Shown: one piece after another, positions 1 to 5,895 of the stretch
Position numbering within the stretch: the stretch's first letter is position 1
Layout: each line of letters begins with the position of its first letter
DNA from: SZUA-186 sp039714155
Lineage (GTDB): Bacteria > Pseudomonadota > Gammaproteobacteria > UBA9214
DNA: 26,065 bases
Reading direction: 5' to 3'
Assembly: GCA_039714155.1 (NCBI GenBank)
Contig: JBDLJX010000033.1
Coordinates: forward strand, 1-26,065
The notes under the pieces: generated by a model
Databases searched by the model: none
Seen by the model: only the letters and a program-made list of their open reading frames with translations
What the model was told of the DNA's origin: nothing
Made by a program: the position numbers and the translations under genes

Positions 1-43
1 CTTCCTCGGGGTAGTCATCGAAGACCTGCAAAAAAACACCTGA

Positions 44-301
44 CTACATCCGTGCCTTGGCTTCTTCTCCCGGGTTTGGCAGTCCGGCAACCCGCCAGGC
101 TTCCCTGGGATTATGAAAGAGCTCACGCACACAATGCCGTTCAAGGTGAATGACCCGGCACACATGATTCATCACTGGCAACGTACCGAACTTCAGGTAA
201 TGTTCCCTCAGATAATCGATGATTTTCCAGTGTTTCAGCGCCAGGGTTCACAAGCCGTCGGCGTCAGCAATCTCGATAGCCAATTCCGGTGGCAATCTCA
301 T
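44..301 (-). pseudogene. Decayed TusE/DsrC-family sulfur-relay gene
   Basis: Read on the minus strand, this frame gives a C-terminal domain typical of the TusE/DsrC family: HWKIIDYLREHY, then KFGTLPVMNHVCRVIHLE, then CVRELFHNPREAWRVAGLPN, ending GEEAKARM and TAG. The family carries persulfide in sulfur relay and dissimilatory sulfur metabolism. The frame is broken by a TGA at 248-250, and no proper N-terminal region is visible beyond an ATG at 299-301. The 5' part runs into an ~75-bp repeat also found at 12228-12302, so the gene looks truncated by a rearrangement and then decayed. The conserved terminal CxxxxxxxxxxC arm of true DsrC is absent, so it is closer to TusE-like paralogues. A downstream minus-strand ATG at 16-18 could begin another gene cut by the window edge. 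Confidence 0.7.
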
Positions 302-358
302 TGCCGCGGGCTATACCAGTCACCCGTAGCAGCCTAAATAACAATTCGCCACACACAG
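278..358. repeat. ~75-bp dispersed repeat, copy 1
   Basis: This stretch matches 12224-12302 with only scattered differences. Shared blocks include CAATTCCGGTGG, CTCATTGCC, GGGCTATA, CCCGTAGCAGCC and CAATTCGCCACACACA. It overlaps the 5' part of the TusE-like pseudogene. Its last part contains the motif AATAACAATTCGCCA, which recurs (mostly inverted) at 13881, 18981 and 22352. Confidence 0.75.
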
Positions 359-435
359 GCGGTGGATAGAGTTTTTGGTAGGGACAACGTCGTTCGTTAA
401 CCGCTTACAAACCAGGCGCGCATCTGAAGTTCTGA

Positions 436-1146
436 TCAAGTATATTCCAACAGGTCATCAAGCATCGCCCTGATAAGCAATTCACCCTTTTCTTTTGATG
501 CAAGACGTGGGTCACCGTAAACACCGCTTGGAGAATAGTTTGGATCAGCTGGGTTTGTACGATTCAGTGGCCCCTGCTCTAGCCTGCGAGTACAGGCAAC
601 GGCCTCGTCCATACAAACCTTGTGTGGGGCAATGGCCAGCATGATTGAAGTTTCGATCTCATCAGCGTGACTGCCATTGGGTTGTTCTTCAATTTGTGTG
701 ATAACTGATCGCACCCTGGACCCATCGTAGACATTCGCAAGCTGGATCTTGCCAGGTTCAAAGGTGCGTTCGATTGCAGCTTGCAATGGGGGAATCGTAC
801 TGATGCCGGTATTTACAACCAGAATCTTTCGTCTCGCAACACACAGGATGTCGTCGAGAATTTCTACAATCGAATTTTCAAAAGTCTTGCATGACAGACT
901 GCAACTTCCTGGATAATCCGTGAAGGCTGGATAATAACCGTAACTGACTGAAGGCCACACTACCACCAGGCATTTTTCAGCAAGACTTTTGCATAACCAC
1001 TGAGCCTGTAATAAATCGGTGTTCATCGGCAGATGCAGACCGTGCTCCTTGCATGCCGCACTTACAGGAAGTATAGCTATCCCTCCTGCCTCAAGCGCTT
1101 TATGTACTTCCTGCCAGTTGGCTTCAGCTACAAAGAGACCTTGCAT
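436..1146 (-). CDS. Creatininase-family amidohydrolase in a bufferin operon
   Basis: The 236-residue product has the two hallmarks of the creatininase/MftE/ArfB superfamily: a HGLHLPMNTD segment near residue 36 and a GSHADEIETSIML segment near residue 158. Both supply metal ligands to the active site. The usual EQHG order reads KEHG here, so the first acidic ligand is shifted by one position. Family members hydrolyse amide bonds; MftE trims the mycofactocin RiPP precursor. The gene lies 79 bp downstream of the DUF2063 gene on the same strand. A role in processing the modified Cys-rich peptide is inference from this position and from the MftE precedent; a housekeeping amidohydrolase is the alternative. 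The family call is sound and the substrate is unknown. Confidence 0.85.
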   Translation of the reverse strand: MQGLFVAEANWQEVHKALEAGGIAILPVSAACKEHGLHLPMNTDLLQAQWLCKSLAEKCLVVVWPSVSYGYYPAFTDYPGSCSLSCKTFENSIVEILDDILCVARRKILVVNTGISTIPPLQAAIERTFEPGKIQLANVYDGSRVRSVITQIEEQPNGSHADEIETSIMLAIAPHKVCMDEAVACTRRLEQGPLNRTNPADPNYSPSGVYGDPRLASKEKGELLIRAMLDDLLEYT

Positions 1147-1225
1147 GAAAGTTCATCGCAACCACATCAATTACAACACCTTGTTGCCTTTCACAGTTTA
1201 GATGAAAAGTTTGCGAATGCACGGC

Positions 1226-2074
1226 TCATTCGCCTGCTGTGATCTTTATCCCGCAAAACAACCCGTCTGCTGCCCAATCCCTGAACCAGTTTTCAAGTGA
1301 GCATGCCAAGCCATCAGTATCAGATACTGACATACATGACTCCAATGCTTCTCGCAATGACTTTCCCTGTTTAAGGGATGAGAGCAGTGCATACCGCTGT
1401 GGTTCAAGATCGACTCGCCAGGGTTTGTAGTTGCTGCGATATACAGCAATATAGGTTTTAGCAGGTAATGGGATGTCCATGTGTCGATCTTCTCGTACCG
1501 CAGTGATGTAATTGTTTACGGGATAATCAAGCTCGAGTAGTCGCAATGCAGGGATTATCTGCAGATGAATATCGCCCAACCCCTCCACTGAGAGAGAACC
1601 CAGATCATCAATAGTGACAGGTTCGGCATAACTCTCATCGAAAACATCTTCCATCGCACGTTCTACCCTGGCCACTGCCGCTATGAATTCCCGATGAGGT
1701 AGATCGCGTACCTCCTCCTCAATGTAGCCGGCAAACCTGCTGCTCAGATGATTCAAGGTGTAACTCGTTGAAGGGTGCCTTTCGAGATAGTCTTTGACTA
1801 CAACTGTGAACTGTTCCGGACCCAACAGGTGGTGCACGGTGGGAAACTCGTCAACCAGAATGTCAATCAACCGCCAATAGTACATGTTGGCGTAAATCGA
1901 CAAGCGCTCTTCAGCAGTGAGGCTCTTTGAAGGCAACACCAGCTCATCCAATGCCTCAATGCTCGTCGGAATGCATTTTTGTGCCTCTGCGCTTTGCAAA
2001 CCGGCTTCAGCACCATCGGGATGCGTGAAAACCGCTTGCATCCAGCGCTCCATACGCTCAAGGTCTGAAGACAT
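1226..2074 (-). CDS. bufC: DUF2063 partner protein of the MNIO enzyme (BufC/HvfC-like)
   Basis: The 282-residue product has the DUF2063 N-terminal region (LERMERWMQAVFTHPDG, then LSIYANMYYWRLIDILVDEFPTVHHLLG) followed by a C-terminal domain with YRSNYKPWRVDLEP. In bufferin and Hvf RiPP systems this family pairs with a DUF692 oxidase and delivers the precursor peptide to it. I place the start at the ATG one base after the upstream stop (MSSDLERM), which fits translational coupling. An in-frame ATG at 2101 would overlap the upstream gene by 26 bp and remains possible. The gene order precursor-oxidase-partner supports the assignment. Confidence 0.85.
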   Translation of the reverse strand: MSSDLERMERWMQAVFTHPDGAEAGLQSAEAQKCIPTSIEALDELVLPSKSLTAEERLSIYANMYYWRLIDILVDEFPTVHHLLGPEQFTVVVKDYLERHPSTSYTLNHLSSRFAGYIEEEVRDLPHREFIAAVARVERAMEDVFDESYAEPVTIDDLGSLSVEGLGDIHLQIIPALRLLELDYPVNNYITAVREDRHMDIPLPAKTYIAVYRSNYKPWRVDLEPQRYALLSSLKQGKSLREALESCMSVSDTDGLACSLENWFRDWAADGLFCGIKITAGE

Positions 2075-2075
2075 A

Positions 2076-2924
2076 TCAGGCACTGGCAACCTCAACTTCA
2101 TCGCGGTACCGCGCTGCCTTTAAAACTTCCGCATGGACTTCTTCAAAAGGCGGGATATGGGCATCCCACTCCAGTAAAGTTGCGCGCCCGCCGGCTATGC
2201 GGTGTACCTCAGCGTAAAGTTCCCATACTTCATCGATGACCCGGCCATCATGTGTATCGATGCAATGGGTACCTTTATCTGTATGGCCGGCAATATGAAT
2301 TTGCACCACACGATCATAGGGAATTCCATTAATATAATCATAGGGATCGAGATCATGATTCCTGCAGGTAACATAAACATTGTTAACATCCAGCAATAAC
2401 CCGCAGTCTGCATCTTCGGCCATGCGCTGCAAAAATACTTCCTCGGGCATCGTCGAGCTGGCAAACGTCAGATAAGTGGATGGATTTTCCAGAATCAAGG
2501 GGCGTTCGAGAAAGTCCTGTACAACGCGGATACGCTCCACGAGAAATCCCAGTGTCTTTTCATTGTAGGGAATCGGATACAAGTCATGCCCATTACGACC
2601 TGCGACTCCGGTCCAGCACACATGATCACCCAGCCATACTGCATTGACCCGTTCCGCCAATGTCTTTAGCTTTGATAAATACTCAAAGTTGATCGAATCC
2701 GTGCTCCCGATGGACATCGACACACCGTGCATCACAATAGGATAGCGCTCTGCAATCTGATCAAGGATATATAAGGGGCGGCCTTCGGTGTCCATGAAAT
2801 TTTCTGACATAATCTCAAACCAGTCCACCACCGGCCAGTTCTCCAGGATATGATTAAAATGCCTGGTACGCAGGCCAATTCCAAGGCCGAGATCGGGGAG
2901 GTTCCATCGATTGGGAATTCTCAT
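2076..2924 (-). CDS. bufB: DUF692 multinuclear iron oxidase (MNIO), BufB-like
   Basis: The 282-residue TIM-barrel protein carries the DUF692/MbnB signature throughout: GLGIGLRTRHF at the N-terminus, VMHGVSMSIGS, LGDHVCWT, LILENPSTYL, LLLDVNNVYV, VQIHIAGHT, IDTHDGRV and LLEWDAHIPPF. These supply the His, Glu, Asp and Asn ligands of the two or three iron sites. MNIOs oxidise cysteines of RiPP precursors, for example to thiooxazole groups in bufferins. The 120-residue Cys-rich protein encoded just upstream is the obvious substrate. The ATG start is chosen at residue 4 of a longer frame that opens with GTG at 2933. Family assignment is firm; the exact modification chemistry is inferred. Confidence 0.92.
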   Translation of the reverse strand: MRIPNRWNLPDLGLGIGLRTRHFNHILENWPVVDWFEIMSENFMDTEGRPLYILDQIAERYPIVMHGVSMSIGSTDSINFEYLSKLKTLAERVNAVWLGDHVCWTGVAGRNGHDLYPIPYNEKTLGFLVERIRVVQDFLERPLILENPSTYLTFASSTMPEEVFLQRMAEDADCGLLLDVNNVYVTCRNHDLDPYDYINGIPYDRVVQIHIAGHTDKGTHCIDTHDGRVIDEVWELYAEVHRIAGGRATLLEWDAHIPPFEEVHAEVLKAARYRDEVEVASA

Positions 2925-2981
2925 GGCTTGCACCCAACCGCCACGACCTAAACAGGCCTGGCGATTAATAATATTTATTCC

Positions 2982-3008
2982 CTCCAGAGGGCATTGAGCC
3001 CTCTGGAG
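2982..3008 (-). terminator. Perfect 11-bp hairpin between bufA-like and bufB-like genes
   Basis: CTCCAGAGGGC (2982-2992) and GCCCTCTGGAG (2998-3008) pair perfectly around a 5-base ATTGA loop, 17 bases after the precursor stop. On the minus strand it is followed by AATAAATATTATTAAT rather than a clean T tract. It could be a leaky terminator or an mRNA-stabilising stem that keeps precursor transcript in excess over the enzyme transcript. Confidence 0.7.
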
Positions 3009-3024
3009 ATCTCCACTAACTGAC

Positions 3025-3387
3025 TTAACCTTCCTTTATGGGTACGGCACAGCCGCCTTTACCCTTGCAAGAGTTTTTACCGGCACAACTATTGTCACCA
3101 GATTTGCATCCACCCTGGCCTTTGCACTCGTTCAGACCCTTGCAATCGTGTCTGGCGCTTGTGGCACAACCTCCATGGCCTTTACACGAATTCTTCCCGG
3201 CACAACCCGCGTCACCGGTCTTGCATCCGCCTTGGCCTTTGCATGCATTCATGCCCTTGCAGGCATGCTTATCACCCCCGGCATACGCAACACCGGCATA
3301 TGATGATGTAAGTTGAGCACCCGCAAGCAGGCCACCGATCGAGGCCAGCATTATCTTGTTGAAATTACGTCGATTTATCTTCTTCAT
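3025..3387 (-). CDS. bufA2: Cys-rich bufferin-type RiPP precursor (BufA2-like), Tat-like signal
   Basis: This 120-residue precursor begins with a signal peptide containing NRRNFNK, close to the twin-arginine consensus, then a hydrophobic stretch and an AYA-GG cleavage region near residue 36. The mature part has 12 cysteines at 43, 49, 55, 62, 68, 74, 82, 88, 94, 101, 107 and 113. They form two near-identical units of period 39 with Cys spacings of 6, 6, 7, 6 and 6, built of CKG-N-CKGQGGCK-GD-CAGKNSCKG-GGC blocks. Such proteins are copper-binding bufferins once cysteines are modified by the neighbouring MNIO. The start is the ATG after a GAGG at a 9-base spacing. A twin-arginine signal would mean folded, perhaps metallated or modified, export; that is inference. 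Confidence 0.88.
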   Translation of the reverse strand: MKKINRRNFNKIMLASIGGLLAGAQLTSSYAGVAYAGGDKHACKGMNACKGQGGCKTGDAGCAGKNSCKGHGGCATSARHDCKGLNECKGQGGCKSGDNSCAGKNSCKGKGGCAVPIKEG

Positions 3388-3871
3388 GATGAGTCGCCTC
3401 TTCCCAAATGCTTGAATGGGTTTCTCTTATCCCTGCCCAACAGATAAAGTATTTCTCAGCAAGGACACTTAAAACAAATAGCACCTCACTAATAAAAGTC
3501 AAGCACCGTCAGCGTTCCGCTTCTTTGTGACTACTGCCTCCGTAAAACGGATATCATTTCCTCATCTGAATACTGCTAAATGTTATGAGAGTTTCAGACG
3601 CCTGGGCACAAATAGCCCTAATCCAACCACAGAGCTTAGGTACCACGCCACTTTGATGGCTGGCCTCGAATTAACAGTATTTCTAACCAGGCAGGTTCAA
3701 AAGGAGGCACAATTTCAACAGGGAACGCCAGGCGATCAGCGCCAGGATTTGACATCAATGTCACTGGATATTCTGATTTCCGTAACCACGCAGTATTCCT
3801 TAGGAGGCAGTGCTCGCTACTATACGCTGCATAAGTACATGATTAACATGCGTAGGTTGATCTGAGTCTGC
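3388..3871. other. Intergenic region between bufferin operon and tetR
   Basis: This AT-rich stretch holds the upstream region of the bufferin operon. I see no clear sigma70 promoter there; an ECF-type promoter is possible but not recognisable. A plus-strand frame of 112 codons (GTG at 3527 to 3865) has no ribosome-binding site, no recognisable domain and ordinary-looking noncoding composition, so I do not call it a gene. Confidence 0.5.
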
Positions 3872-3905
3872 AAAACCCGACATACACAGAAATATTGTCG
3901 GTTTT
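3872..3905 (-). terminator. Terminator overlapping the tetR stop
   Basis: AAAACCCGACA (3872-3882) pairs with TGTCGGTTTT (3896-3905) with one bulged base. On the minus strand the stem ends in a run rich in T, so it fits a Rho-independent terminator for the tetR-like gene, whose stop codon lies at 3904-3906. It would also work from the other direction. Confidence 0.55.
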
Positions 3906-4488
3906 ATTGATCCAGCAGGCTGACTACCTGGTTGATAGTCTTTTTCAATGCAGTCTTGGTAAAGTTGGCCTTGCCCATGACCATCATGCCGGCCATGGTG
4001 GTTCCAATCGTGGTCGCAGTACTACCCACATCCAGGTCTTTCGATAATTCACCGGCTTTCTTTGCCCTGGAAAGTCGCACCTGCAGAGCTTTTTTCAGGT
4101 CCTGTATGGTCTGCTGCAGCGAGGCCTGTGACTGTTCGTCATGCTGCCCACTCTCCAGCACAGAGAGCACCACCAGGCAACCGCCCGGGTTGTCTTCATC
4201 AAAATGGATATCGAGTGCGGCATTCAGCAGGCGTCGCGTGCCTTCCTTGATATTCGGTGCACTGTCCATGTCAGTAAACAACGCCGACATGACGGATTCC
4301 TTGTAACAGGCCATCACCCGCTCGAATATCTCGCGCTTGTTACCGAATGCGTTATAGATACTGGTTCGGTTGAGCCCCAAGGCTGCCTCGAGATCCTGGA
4401 TCGAGGTGCCCTCATAGCCCTTTTCCCAGAACACCAGCATGGCAGACACAAGTGCCTGTCTCTCATCGAATTGTTTCGTTCTCGCCAT
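3904..4488 (-). CDS. TetR/AcrR-family repressor of the tusA-exporter operon
   Basis: The 194-residue product has a TetR N-terminal HTH: GYEGTSIQDLEAALGLNRTSIYNAFGNKREIFERV at about residues 24-58. The C-terminal ligand-binding domain is all-helical, with CLVVLSVLESGQHDE in the middle. It is divergent from the tusA operon. Two copies of a TACCnTTCGGTA near-palindrome lie in the shared 127-bp gap, one near its own promoter and one at the operon start site, so it very likely represses both. The inducing ligand is unknown; the exporter nearby suggests a hydrophobic or electrophilic compound. Family assignment is firm. Confidence 0.93.
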   Translation of the reverse strand: MARTKQFDERQALVSAMLVFWEKGYEGTSIQDLEAALGLNRTSIYNAFGNKREIFERVMACYKESVMSALFTDMDSAPNIKEGTRRLLNAALDIHFDEDNPGGCLVVLSVLESGQHDEQSQASLQQTIQDLKKALQVRLSRAKKAGELSKDLDVGSTATTIGTTMAGMMVMGKANFTKTALKKTINQVVSLLDQ

Positions 4489-4519
4489 ATCACGCTCTAT
4501 ACGCTGTCAGGGTATATTT

Positions 4520-4535
4520 TATACCATTCGGTACA
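4520..4535. promoter_or_regulatory. TetR operator O1 (near tetR promoter)
   Basis: TATACCATTCGGTACA is a near-palindrome matching O2 at 4577-4592 in inverted sense. On the minus strand it overlaps a TATAAA -10-like box ahead of the tetR-like gene, which fits autorepression. Confidence 0.7.
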
Positions 4536-4542
4536 TTATTGC

Positions 4543-4571
4543 TTGACAGCATTATTATTATCGCATATAAA
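4543..4571 (+). promoter_or_regulatory. Sigma70 promoter of the tusA-SDR-exporter operon
   Basis: A consensus TTGACA (4543-4548) is followed by a 17-bp spacer and TATAAA (4566-4571). The predicted start, near 4578, falls inside operator O2, so a bound TetR protein would block initiation. Confidence 0.8.
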
Positions 4572-4576
4572 TGTTT

Positions 4577-4592
4577 TGTACCGTTCGGTATA
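4577..4592. promoter_or_regulatory. TetR operator O2 at the operon start site
   Basis: TGTACCGTTCGGTATA contains the palindrome TACCG-TT-CGGTA. Its centre is 57 bp from that of O1. It overlaps the predicted +1 of the tusA operon. Confidence 0.75.
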
Positions 4593-4615
4593 GTATTAGC
4601 CAAAAGGAGACTGCC

Positions 4616-4846
4616 GTGACCGATGTTACTGAAATACTTGACGCCCGCGGACTGAATTGTCCGTTGCCCATCCTGAAGACCCGCAAAGCCATCGATAGAC
4701 TCAGTGCCGGCGAGGTACTTGAGGTCATTTCAAGCGACCCGGGGTCTGTGAAAGACATGGCCACATTCTGCAATGAGACGGGGAACCACCTGGTATCCAG
4801 TAGTGAGTCCGTAGACGGTTACGTGTTTCTTATTGCAAAGACATGA
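4616..4846 (+). CDS. TusA-family sulfurtransferase
   Basis: The 76-residue product shows the TusA/SirA fold signature: ILDARGLNCPLPILKTRKAI with the catalytic Cys in CPLP, then GEVLEVISSDPGSVKDMATFC. TusA proteins carry persulfide sulfur in tRNA thiolation and in sulfur oxidation. The start is a GTG at 4616 preceded by AAGGAG at an 8-base spacing; the ATG at 4571 lies before the transcription start and is excluded. It is the first gene of a TetR-controlled operon with an SDR and an exporter, an unusual setting for TusA, so a dedicated sulfur-carrier or redox role is more likely than general tRNA thiolation. That role is inference. Confidence 0.9.
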   Translation: MTDVTEILDARGLNCPLPILKTRKAIDRLSAGEVLEVISSDPGSVKDMATFCNETGNHLVSSSESVDGYVFLIAKT

Positions 4847-5036
4847 ACCGGCCGCGAACACACCACGGAAAACAGTGATGAGTAATATAAATCTGATTGC
4901 AACGGAAGGCAACGATCCGGCAATCACGTGTCTCGCGGATGATACGGTCACTGACATGAATGGCAATCCGTTGTCAGCCCGTTCATATAGCACGAACTGG
5001 CCAATTACTGATTTCGAAACTTTCAGGAGAAACCTA

Positions 5037-5873
5037 ATGACTGAATTCATTTCAAAATACGGGCCCTGGGCACTGATAACCGGTGCCAATGCCGGGATCG
5101 GCAAGGCCATTGCAAATGAGCTTGCCTCCAGAGGTATTAATATCATTGGTGTCGCACGACGCCGGGAATTGCTGGACCAGCTGCAGGAGGAACTGGAGGA
5201 AAAACACGGAATTGAGGTACGAACGATCCCGGCTGACCTAACTGATCCGGAAACTATCAACAAAATCGTACTGGTCACATGTGACCTGGAAATCGGGCTT
5301 GTGGTACCAAACGCTGGCGTTGAAGTCAGTGGCGAGTTCATTAATACATCCCTGGAAGAGAATGATCAAATGATCCGACTGAACGTGCAAGCGCCCATGC
5401 AACTGGCGAAAACGTTCGGTGCAAAAATGGCCCGGCGCGGACGTGGCGGCATTCTGTTTATTTCCAGCCTGGTTGGCTATCAGGGTGTTCCCTTGTTAGC
5501 GAATTATGCGGCCACAAAGGCCTACATTCTGACATTGGGTGAAGCACTGAATACGGAAATGAAGAAATACGGCGTTGATGTAACAGTGTTATCGCCGGGG
5601 CTGACGGTGACAGATATGTCGACCAACATGCCGTTTGATTTCTCAATGATTCCCATGTTTTTCCAACAACCGGAGCAGGTTGCCGTAACAGGCGTCAAGG
5701 CTCTTGGCAACAAGGCAACCGTGGTTCCGGGTTTGCTAAACAAGTTCTATGCATGGGAAAACCGGTTTATTCCACGTTCCATGCCGGTACGTCTGTTTGG
5801 AATTCTTATGAGGCGTGCTTTCACGAATAACCCTGAAGTGAAACAGGCAACTGCACAGTCACAGGCAAGTTAA
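5037..5873 (+). CDS. Short-chain dehydrogenase/reductase (SDR)
   Basis: This 278-residue classical SDR has the NAD(P) motif TGANAGIG (15-22), the PNAG motif (92-94), Asn116, Ser143/144 and the catalytic YAATK with Tyr157 and Lys161. A C-terminal extension after SPG carries hydrophobic and basic residues similar to the DltE/hydroxysteroid-dehydrogenase group. An AGGAGA lies 6 bases before the chosen ATG. The same frame stays open upstream to an ATG at 4878 that would add 53 residues of unrelated sequence; this longer start lacks a good ribosome-binding site but cannot be excluded. It sits between tusA and the exporter gene. The substrate is unknown, possibly a lipid or steroid-like compound handled by the exporter. 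Confidence 0.88.
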   Translation: MTEFISKYGPWALITGANAGIGKAIANELASRGINIIGVARRRELLDQLQEELEEKHGIEVRTIPADLTDPETINKIVLVTCDLEIGLVVPNAGVEVSGEFINTSLEENDQMIRLNVQAPMQLAKTFGAKMARRGRGGILFISSLVGYQGVPLLANYAATKAYILTLGEALNTEMKKYGVDVTVLSPGLTVTDMSTNMPFDFSMIPMFFQQPEQVAVTGVKALGNKATVVPGLLNKFYAWENRFIPRSMPVRLFGILMRRAFTNNPEVKQATAQSQAS

Positions 5874-5895
5874 TGTATTGACCGAGGAGCATGCC

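Noticed and set aside
113..337. 74-codon plus-strand frame
   Set aside because: Lies opposite the TusE-like pseudogene, whose conserved protein pattern is on the minus strand.
337..420. Integron attC-like site (AACAATTCG resembling an attC end)
   Set aside because: No convincing complementary GTTRRRY partner or the required folded structure was found, and there is no integron integrase.
3025..3316. Tandem repeats as a CRISPR-like array
   Set aside because: The periodicity belongs to the coding repeats of the Cys-rich precursor.
3527..3865. 112-codon plus-strand frame
   Set aside because: GTG start without ribosome-binding site, no domain, no helpful context.
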